This document shows, in pieces, positions 55,552 through 64,000 of a stretch of DNA of 64,000 nucleotides (within the stretch, counting starts at the first letter, position 1; each line of letters begins with the position of its first letter). The DNA comes from Coriolopsis trogii. Its lineage: Eukaryota > Basidiomycota > Agaricomycetes > Polyporales > Polyporaceae. The notes beneath the pieces were generated by a model. It saw only the letters and a program-made list of their open reading frames with translations, was not told the DNA's origin and did no database searches. Where the stretch lies: positions 1,426,001 to 1,490,000 of the forward strand of contig JAHYIO010000039.1 in assembly GCA_020543525.1 (NCBI GenBank), given 5' to 3'. A program made the position numbers and the translations under genes.

Positions 55552-56159
55552 GGTGCGGCTGTTGTGTGCTGGATTCGTGTACTTGATGTATGCAGTGTGA
55601 GCGGATGAGGATGAGGGTGGTCGGTTAGTAACTGGCGGCTTGCGAAGGAAGGGGTTGCCGGGTTTGGTGTTGTTGCGCTCATCCAGCGGCCTGATGCTCT
55701 CTCTCTGTCTCTTGCTGTCGAGGCTCGGATATGGACCGTCCCATTAGTGTAGTTTGGTTGTAGCAACATCGTGTATGGTTTCGTTCCAACCAGTTTTTCC
55801 CACTTAATATAAGTTATTGCGAGCGTGCGGATCGTACAACCCGTGTAATGGAAGGCTACGTCTGGTTGCATGTTGATGTTGCATGCTACGATAGGGTGAT
55901 AATCTTGAGGTTCAGGTGCGGGATGTGTCTACATATTAGAACGTCATGGATGCACGTATGGTTCAACCACGGAGTGTGAAGTGCACTGCAAGTACACGCA
56001 GTGGTCCGCTCGCTCGAGATGCCGGGCGGATCTGGTATGCGAAATGAGCTTCCATGCATTACTTCAACCTCGTCCGATAGTCGTGATTGACCAGTATCCG
56101 ATAGAGAGTACATGATAAACAAGAAACACAGTTGACAATGTTCAAGGAAGCGACCCATC
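55552..56159. other. Intergenic between convergent genes
   Basis: Two 3' flanks back to back; AT-richer than the genes and without coding frames of note. Confidence 0.5.
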
Positions 56160-57698
56160 TCACAAAGCAGCGCTGAGTCTCGAATGGGCGGCCGCGCCGT
56201 CGAGTACGACGTGTGTCCCGGACACGTACGCTGCCGCAGGACTGGCGAGGAAGAGAGCTGGAGAGAATGAGGGTGAAGGTCAGCGTCTGCACTAGTTAAG
56301 GACATTGTGAACGAGAGGCGTACCGACGCCTGCCATGTCGCGCGGGTGACCGATGCGTCCTGTTCAGGATGATTTAATATCAGCAGGTTGCTGAGGGCAG
56401 ATGACAGGAATCGAGAGTGTTAAGAGACTGACCGAACGGGTTGCCTTCAGCGAGGCCTTCCTCGCCGTGCTGCTTCAAGCCGAAGGCGGTCATCTTCGAA
56501 GGGAAAACACTGGTGGGTGCACATGTCGTCAGTCGGCCAGCTCTACGCGATCGGAGAGCAGATGCAGGCGAGGCGCGTTCACCCTTACCCTGGGAGTATG
56601 GCATTCACTGTGATGAACTTGGGGGCGAGTGTAGTGGCGAGGAGGACGGTGAGGTGGTTGAGAGCGGCCTTACTGGTGCCGTCTGAGGGTTTACCGTCAG
56701 CAAACATGCTCGCCTACAGTAGCAGAGGTGAACGTACAACTCCAGAGACCGGTTCCTTCGCCCGCGACTTTGGATCCTGTGGTAGTGGTGATGAAACTCG
56801 CGACGGAAGAGATGTTGATGACGCGGCCCGGGTCAAACGAGGTGGCATCTTTAGCCAGTAAGTCCGTGAGACTGTACACTTCTGTGGTCAATTCATAACC
56901 AGGTAGAAGAGTGTGTCACCATGAACTCACGCAGCGGTCACTGGAGGGCGATGCCGCGATGAGCACTATAAAAGTTGACTTGCGACGTGTCTCCGGACTC
57001 ACTGTAGAACACGCTCTTGACATTAAGAGCGAGGATTTTGTCCCATCCGTCTTTCTCGGGTACGCTAGGGAGGAAAGTCTATGAGCACATTTCAGGTGCA
57101 GACAGCGGGGCCGGTGGCGAACTTGTTGTATGGTGCGCCCCATGACGCGCCCGAGTTGTTCACGAGAATGTGAATCTTAGACTCGCGCTGCTTGATCTGG
57201 TCCGCAAGTGCGTCGCAGCCAGCCTTGGTCTGATAACGGGTGGAGGTTATCGGGTGCGTTCAATGACGGACCGGGAAGTACGCACGCTAATATCCGCGAC
57301 AAAGTAATGACAGCTGCCTGGCCGAATCTTGTTCAAAGAGTCGCTCATCTACTTCACAGCCCTGGCGCTCAGTACTGTGTCACCTATCATGAACGCAGGT
57401 GAGTGTTTACCTCTTTGAGTTGTTTCTCCTTCCGGGAAGCAATGTATACCTTGGCCCCGTTCTGAACGTATGCGGAGGCGATCATGCTGCCTATACCTGA
57501 GCCTCCACCTGTAATGACAGCTGTTGCAAACATCCCGTGTTATCATATTTATTACTCGGCATGCTTCGAGGTATGCTACGCACCGACTTTCCCCTGAACA
57601 CCAAACAAATTTGCGGTCTTGAAATCTGTGCTCCCTCGTCAGCGACAGCACTCCCCAGCGTGTCATGTCCACCTCATACCCAGGTTAGCCGCGCTCAT
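56160..57698 (-). CDS. Short-chain dehydrogenase/reductase
   Basis: Classical SDR using NAD(P)(H), 285 residues, eleven exons: 57698-57680, 57634-57584, 57520-57411, 57348-57286, 57229-57123, 57064-57003, 56878-56738, 56682-56589, 56509-56433, 56359-56324 and 56257-56160. The cofactor loop is VAVITGGGSGIG, the structural motif LVNNSGASWGAP, the catalytic Ser in INISSVAS, and YGTSKAA gives the Tyr/Lys pair; FPSKM and the end THVVLDGAAAH are typical too. All catalytic residues are present. The first two exons are least sure: a 19-nt start exon (MSAANLG) is needed because a stop lies upstream of FKTANLFGVQGK. The join at 57123 uses a weak donor (GTTCGC). Resembles fungal rhamnolipid-reductase-like SDRs; substrate unknown. 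Confidence 0.85.
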
Positions 57699-60072
57699 GT
57701 TGTCTTATGTCGCGCTACGAAGTATATGTGCACGTTGGGACGTAGGAGAGTGGAAGAGAGTTGCAGACTTCCCCAGACTTCCCCGCACTCAGCATTGAAG
57801 ACCGGCTCGGGAGGCGGAGTCCCCGGTCCAATCAGAGAGCTTCGCACTTTGCCGGTAAGCCGTAAAGCGCTTAGTGAGCGGCCCGAACATATTTTTGACT
57901 TCGTCGTCGACGACCATGTCCATGATGTCCTGCACCTGTTCTGCATGCCCTGATGTGGACCCCGTGCATCCTCGTATGCACCACCGTCAGTATTGTGCAT
58001 GAAGCTGCAAGACCTGTGAAGATAACCGCACCATCAGGCTGGAGGTCCTTTAGAATGGTGCTCCTCGAGGTATGTGAATAGATGCCTTCTTGAGTTCCTT
58101 GCCGTGCCGCGACCGCGACGTGCATATCAGGGATTGTCTTTCTCGTGCAGCAGAGGTGGCCCGTGAGCATAATCATCCAATGCAAGCGGGGGATATTCTG
58201 GCTTCGTCAGTGAGTACTCACTCAGAGTGGTTCTTTTCGCTGCATAGAGGGGGCTCTCTTGGGGAGCATGGCTGATTCACAATCGGCCAGGTGGTGGCAT
58301 GTTCTAGCAGTTTCAGAATCCTTTCAGTCCTCTCTGACACACCTCGAACGTCTCATGATACACACGTTCATCTCTGCTCGACATACGATCATGTCATATG
58401 CATCATTGTGTCTCTTCGGACATTGACGTCGGCATGAACAGCCATTTCAAAGGTTCTCATTCACCCGACCGCTGTCGCTTGAGATTCAGGGGGCCGCGGA
58501 TTGGGATGGTGAGATGCTCAAATCTCAGGTCTACACCATCACAACTTCTCTGCATTGCTCAGGCATCTCAACCACCTTCTCGTTGTTTCTCGAGGCCTCT
58601 CGAGATTTCATGGCAGCCCAAGCAAGCTATCACACTCTCCAAGCATACGGTGCCTGTCCGCGTTGCAGCTCTCATCATGCATACATGATACATCATAGAA
58701 GTATCATAGCCTTATCTTGGCCCATACCATGTGTCGAACGATACGCCTGACGCTTTCGCAGTCCATGCGGGCTACAACGCGAGCGGGACATTTGGGAACT
58801 TGATGAACACTGAAGGTGCACAAAGGTCATCCGCTAACAGGGTAATTGCGCTCGCCGTGCCTTACGACCATTGCATATGACTCGCCTGAGCCAACCGTTG
58901 TCTTGTACCGTTCAGCCTAATGTGCAGTGCAGCCTCCATCTTCTGGTCCAAGCAGGATTCTTTCGCCTATGTCCAAGGGGTCGTCGATCGCGGCTGGTCC
59001 CGGTCAGTCCTCTGGTCAGCTGTGTCTCATCGCCAGTGGGAGGTTGACGGGAAATCACATTTGCATGCCTCCTGTGACGACAGTAGTGTGGTTCACTCAG
59101 GTACCATGCTCGCCCGCGACCCCGTCCCTGTCGGTCGAGCACCTGGAACTGATCATACTGGCGTCTCGGAATAGACCGCCTTGCATGCTCATCCGGTGCC
59201 CGTGACAAGAAACTCAGTGAGTCTGGGGGCCACCAGGGTACCGCTGGCGGGTGAGTATCTCCGCGAAAAACATATGGAATGGAATGTCTGTGATCAAGCC
59301 GTGAATTACTTATTAGGTCTCCGTGCGACGGGGACGACATCCTCACCCAGCTTGCGCCGACAATCACGTACATCTGTGATCTCATTCCACTTGCACAGTG
59401 GGTCAGGGTCGGTCCATGGCCTAGAATGAGCGATGCGAACGACTGCCTTCCACATGGTCCTGCGTAGTCGAAGAGGTCACAGTGCGCTCACCAGATCACC
59501 ATCAGAACGCATGCTCACCACCGAGAAGGTCACGGCGACTCCCGTTGCACCAGATCCGAACGCCCAATCCGGAAGGCAAAGTGTTGGTGGGCGCCATGCC
59601 GCCTCCGCTATCTCCTGACCTGCAGAAAGGCGGCACAAGTCTACTGCCGCCCACCATCACCATGCGCTCCCAGAACTCTAGCGTCCTGCCTGTTCTTGTG
59701 AGCGCGGCGGTGCATATGCAGAGCGGCGACGTCGATCACTATCTCACATCAATCACGTCCGATGCTTCCGCGCTTGGCCCGGTACGGATGCTGTCGTGTT
59801 GCTTTCGTACGGAACGCTATGTTTATGGTATACGCGACGCGTGCGCGTATGTCATTCATGCGCGCACAGTCTACCGTCGTTGGTGTATCCTTGGCTACGG
59901 CTCCTTGGCGGCGAGCATGACCTCTGTCGCGCTGCGTCGGAACAAGTCCGAAGAGCGTCGAGCAGAGGTATTTAAGGTGGGTGTGTAGAGTCCTGAGTCG
60001 ACAGTGGATCCTCTCGTCCTCCTCATCTTCAGTCTAAACCTACCCTATCTCTCAGACGAAGCTTCAGCCACG
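57699..60072. other. Long gap with coding-like fragments, no coherent gene
   Basis: A 2.4 kb gap. Short segments look coding (minus strand around 57945-57797, QDIMDMVVDDEVKNMFGPL; plus strand around 58740, DAFAVHAGYNASGTFGNLMN; plus strand around 59560-59660, GKVLVGAMPPP and GGTSLLPPTI), but frames break repeatedly and do not chain by splice sites. I suspect one or more degenerate genes. TATTTAAGG at about 59968 may serve the thaumatin-like gene. Confidence 0.35.
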
Positions 60073-61307
60073 ATGAAGAGCTCTGTTGCTGCTGTGACCC
60101 TCGCGTTCGTCGCCGGTGCTACTGCGCGCACGTTCACGGTCTACAACAACTGCCCTTTCACCATCTGGTACGTTCTGGTCTGACATGTTGTTGCTCCACG
60201 CATTCTCATATTCACTTTCCAGGCCTGCTGTATGTCTTGTATGGCACATAGTACCGTTAACCTTCCGCTCATATATGCCCAATAGCACTTCACCGACCTC
60301 CACGTTGGCAGTGCCCGCCCCAACTATCCTACTGGGTATGTTTCTTGTGCGCAATGCCCGCAGGAGGGAGATGACTCTGACGTCATTATTATCCAGTTGG
60401 GCCCAGGGTGCCTACCAGGCGGTCTCGTTCTCTGTTCCTGACAACTGGAAGGCGGGTCGTATCTGGGTGAGTTTTGCCAAAGTCACGCGATTCAATATCA
60501 TGAGCGCTGACTGTCCACAAAGGCTCGCCGTGACTGCGACTTCAGCTCCAACCCTGGCCCGAACTCTTGCCTGGACGGTGGTTGCAACGGTGGCCTTGAA
60601 TGCGACCCCAACACCGGCACTGTACGTCTCCGTCTGTACCCGTATAAATAGGTAGAGGACTCACCTTACTCATCAGGGTGTTCCTCCGGCGACCCTCGCC
60701 GAGTTCACCCTCCAGGGTGACGGCAACCAGGATTGGTACGATGGTAGGCGCTCGATGTGTCTGTCCCGGTGGGATATTGAGCACTCATAGATACGTCTAT
60801 CCTCTAGTCTCCCTCGTCGACGGCTACAACCTCCCGATGAGGATCACGAACAACAAGGGCTGCCCTGTTCCGGACTGCCCCGTCGACCTCGGCCCGAACT
60901 GTAAGTAAACCTTCTACATATTCGCACTCGGCTCGTGAGTGACCGCTCCCGTTCACCTCTAGGCCCGGCCCCCCTCAAGGGTCCCTTCGACAAGAACGGC
61001 TTCCCCGTCGGATGCAAGACCGCATGCGCGGCCGGCCTCGGCGACCCCGTTAACAACCCCAACTGCTGCACGGGCACGCACAGCACTCCCCAGACGTGCC
61101 CTGTGTCAGGCGTGCAGTACTACGACTACTTCAGTGCGTGTTATCCCGCTTCTACAATGCTTTCCTCGAGCGATTGCTGACGCGCGATGCGCAGAGAACA
61201 ATTGCCCGAACGCGTACGCTTACGCTTACGACGAGGCGAGCCAGAGCGCCCTCTGGACTTGCAACTCGGACCTCCGCGCCGACTACACGATTACCTTCTG
61301 CCCTTGA
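60073..61307 (+). CDS. Thaumatin-like protein, copy A
   Basis: Secreted disulfide-rich beta protein of the thaumatin-like family; some fungal members bind or cleave beta-glucans (GH152-type), a possible cell-wall role. Nine exons: 60073-60167, 60223-60229 (7 nt), 60286-60335, 60397-60466, 60523-60621, 60677-60743, 60808-60900, 60963-61133 and 61195-61307; 254 residues. Signal peptide MKSSVAAVTLAFVAGATA, then TFTVYNNCPFTIWPA, CDFSSNPGPNSCLDGGCNGGLEC, VSLVDGYNLPMRI, CCTGTHSTPQTCPVSGVQYYDYFK and the end ADYTITFCP. Sixteen or so Cys fit the family. The 7-nt exon supplies the end of the Trp codon plus Pro-Ala and is found at the same place in copy B. Confidence 0.95.
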
Positions 61308-62580
61308 GCTGAGTCTGAAGCCTAATACGCACGCATGCCACTGTGCGATGTGCATGGCGAGGGCGAATATCCCATAGAAATTGTTGTAGCTCGTTATCTG
61401 GGATCATATGTAAATGTGTGTGCGCACAGCAATTCTAACTTTGGTATTCATCACCTCACCAATGTGATTGGCGTGACATTTTGGTTGCGACCAGCCTCGA
61501 CCTCAGGCTGATAGTGTGTATGTCATCGGAGCACATGGAGAGGTCGTTTGTCTGTACGCGAGTCCAAGACTCAGAGTCTGGAGGAGGGACCGCCGCGCCT
61601 AACGAGCGCCAAGGGATCGTCGGCGTTATCAGTGCTACCAAAGGATGCTGTGCCATCTCCTTGCCCGCTCCACCTTGCGAACCTTGTTCTCTAACCACCG
61701 CCATCGCCCCTCGCCAACTCGAACATAACCGTCTGACAATCGGAGATAGTTGATGGTGTTCCAGACCATGTTGTTTGGCCACGAATGCGTACCTTGTTCA
61801 AGCATCGATCTGGCTATGCCAGATGCGGGTCGAACGCACCTCCAGTTCTCAGGCGGCCAGAGTCGCCAGACCCACGTTAATCCCGAGATTTTACGGGTGC
61901 GAACCTCTTCTTTCAAGTGCGATCCGGACGCTCACCGAACATGTGCTTCTGTGCAGGGCGCGAACTCAGCAAGCCGTCTACCATCAACCCCGTGCTCGGT
62001 GACCGGATGCTACTTACGAATGACCAGGGCGCGGACTCGCCGGAGCCTTCCGCAGTAGTCGACGGTTCGCGAACCTCGAGGCTTCTCTAGCTTCCCTTCG
62101 CGTGCTCATGAGCTGGCGGTCATCTCCTGGCTTGACAGGTCCACAGTGATGTACCATGCGCTCCGCTGACCAGATGACGACTGGTGCGCCCTGGACGTGC
62201 CAGTATCGCACGACGTCACGGTACCGTGCGCGCGCTCCCGATGAGCTTCAATCTCTGTAGGTCAGTGCGGCCTCATCTTGTTCCCGGGTTCGATTGCAAT
62301 AGAAACATGATGGACCTGTCATGTGCTGCTTTCGTCTCGTGGACGCGATCATCACCCATGCGCACACCAAACTGTTGGAAGCACAGTTCGGATCTGTGCT
62401 CTCCGACGAGTCGACCGCTTAGCGGGCATCACATATGGTTCAGTTGCGCTTATCCGACTTCGGCGAACGGGGAGCGAGAGAGGTATATATAGAGAGGGAA
62501 CGGATAGCTGACGATCCCTTCAGTGGACACCGGATCCATTTCCTGCCTACTCCACTCCTGTTCTGCCAACGCTTAACACC
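61308..62580. other. Intergenic between thaumatin-like paralogues
   Basis: No gene seen; frames are short. It holds the 3' flank of copy A and the promoter of copy B. Confidence 0.5.
62484..62491 (+). promoter_or_regulatory. TATA box of thaumatin-like copy B
   Basis: TATATATA about 90 nt before the ATG at 62581, followed by a C/T-rich leader. Confidence 0.55.
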
Positions 62581-63791
62581 ATGAAGAGCTTTGCTGCCGC
62601 GGTTACTCTCGCGTTCGTATCGAGCGCTGCTGCTCGTACGTTCACCGTCTACAACAACTGCCCGTTCACTATCTGGTATGTGTCTGCATCCGCTCGTGGC
62701 TTTGCCTACGTGTATCTCATTGTCACTCCATAGGCCGGCTGTATGCATATGCTTGTTATCCCCTCATCATATGGTTCTCACACCCCATGCAGTATTTCAC
62801 CAACCCTGATGCTTTCGACTCGCGTCCGAGCCACCCGACCGGGTATGTCCATCAAGCGTCGATTGCTCACTACTGTCTGACACTCGGGCTGCAGTTGGGC
62901 TCAGAATGCCTTCGAGGCGGTGTCTTTCTCCGTGCCCGAGACCTGGCATGGTCGGTTCTGGGTTCGTCTCCACTCTGTCATCGTGACGTGCTTGATACGA
63001 CATGCCGTCTACTCATAGGCTCGCCGTAACTGCGACTTCAGCAACAACCCCGGTCCGAATTCTTGCCTCGATGGTGGCTGCAACGGTGGCCTCGTGTGCG
63101 ACCTTCACACCGGCACTGTAAGTACCAACATTCTCATCTGGTCCCCACACTAGGACTAAGCTAGGATATACTCTAGGGTGTTCCGCCCGCGTCATTGGCA
63201 GAGTTCACCTTGTCGTCCATCGGTGTTGACTGGTACGATGGTGCGTAACTGTGTGTTTGGTCGCTCTACCCTTTGCATCCTCTGACCCCTACTGTAGTAT
63301 CTCTCGTAGATGGCTACAACCTACCCGTGAGGATCGACAACAACAAGGGCTGCCCCGTGCCCAAGTGCGGTGTCGACCTCGGCCCCAACTGTCAGTCCTG
63401 TCAACCACATGCCACTTGTCATACCTACTCACGTATCCTAATGTGTAGGCCCTGCTCCTCTCAAGGGGCCCTTTGACAACGTCGGCTTCCCCGTCGGCTG
63501 CAAGTCGGCCTGCAGTGCCGGCCTCGGTGACCCGGTCAACAATCCGAACTGCTGCACGGGTTCGCACAACACCCAGGCGACGTGCCCGACGTCCGGTGTG
63601 CAGTACTACGACTACTTCAGTGCGTCACCCCCACATTTTCTTCGCGCATTGTTCGCTGATAGCTCCGGTGGCGTGCAGAGAGCAACTGTCCCGACGCGTA
63701 TGCGTACGCGTACGACGAGGCGAGCGGTTCGGCGCTCTGGACGTGCGACCAGAACAAGAGGGCGGACTACACCATCACATGGTGCCCTTGA
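62581..63791 (+). CDS. Thaumatin-like protein, copy B
   Basis: Paralogue of the gene at 60073, 252 residues, nine exons with the same phases: 62581-62675, 62734-62740 (7 nt), 62793-62842, 62895-62961, 63019-63117, 63177-63240, 63298-63390, 63449-63619 and 63679-63791. Exons 1, 2, 3, 5, 7, 8 and 9 have exactly the same length as in copy A; exons 4 and 6 differ by 3 nt each. Signal peptide MKSFAAAVTLAFVSSAAA precedes the same cysteine framework, ending DYTITWCP. Differences cluster in the loop after the Pro-Ala exon (YFTNPDAFDSRPSHPTG against HFTDLHVGSARPNYPTG). Secretion and a carbohydrate-related role are family-level inferences. Confidence 0.95.
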
Positions 63792-64000
63792 AGCGTTCCA
63801 ACAACTCTTCAAGTTTGTACGATACCGAAACAGGGGTTCTTCCCTTCGGATTTTTTGCTGGGGTTTGGGACGGTCTTATACGGCTATGGCAACGTTTGTA
63901 ATGAGAGAATTTTGTTACTTGGCTTTCAATAGGATGGTAATCGTCGATCGGGAAAGCGTGTCAATATGCAACATTCGGACAAGTGCTACCGAGTGGAGTC
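63792..64000. other. Window end, 3' flank of copy B
   Basis: No feature seen. Confidence 0.5.

Noticed and set aside
57411..57533. SDR starting at MFATAVITGGG with a truncated N-terminus
   Set aside because: The acceptor at 57521 joins to an upstream exon ending in VQGKV, giving the normal family N-terminus in phase.
62281..62300. GGTTCGATT-like T-loop suggesting a tRNA
   Set aside because: No acceptor stem, D-arm or anticodon arm can be folded around it.

Overview
The window is nuclear DNA of a filamentous basidiomycete, most likely an Agaricomycete (a polypore-like species would fit, but the species cannot be fixed from sequence alone). The evidence is the gene architecture: almost every gene is cut by many short introns (mostly 50-80 nt, GT-AG with some GC-AG) and several exons are only 7-21 nt long. 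The gene content also fits: DUF6533 and DUF6593 proteins, a fungal sedolisin, F-box proteins of the expanded basidiomycete type, thaumatin-like proteins and a small secreted cysteine-rich protein. I saw no bacterial operons, rRNA, tRNA, CRISPR array or intact transposon. All multi-exon models below were assembled by hand from splice sites, and all phases were checked for an open frame.

Layout, left to right. 1-3 kb: 3' part of a cytochrome P450 (+) and a DUF6593 protein (+). 4-13 kb: a large disordered coiled-coil protein (-) and a divergent protein kinase (-). 13-21 kb: threonine synthase (+), a small secreted protein (+) and an F-box/WD40 protein (+). 22-28 kb: a 16-exon acyl-CoA synthetase (+) ending in a peroxisomal -AKL, then a DUF6533 membrane protein lying in a sharply CpG-depleted AT-rich island (+), then a Gly/His-rich single-span protein (+). 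28-37 kb: GPI1, a GPI-anchor synthesis subunit (+), convergent with a secreted sedolisin protease (-), then an SAE2/CtIP-type DNA-end resection factor (-). 38-43 kb: two F-box genes in a tandem ~2.3 kb duplication (+). 43-52 kb: a TAP-like alpha/beta hydrolase (+), a Cys/His-rich putative regulator (+), the retromer subunit VPS26 (+) and the tRNA ct6A dehydratase Tcd (-). 52-58 kb: a seven-span membrane protein with a long disordered tail (+) and a short-chain dehydrogenase (-). 60-64 kb: two thaumatin-like paralogues (+).

The genes do not form one pathway. The region mixes conserved housekeeping functions (THR4, GPI1, VPS26, SAE2, TCD) with lineage-specific accessory genes. The extracellular hydrolases and secreted proteins (sedolisin, TAP-like hydrolase, small secreted protein, thaumatin-like pair) suit a wood- or litter-decaying lifestyle. 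The most unusual object is the DUF6533 locus: it looks like decayed non-coding DNA, yet a full 12-exon reading frame can be assembled through it.
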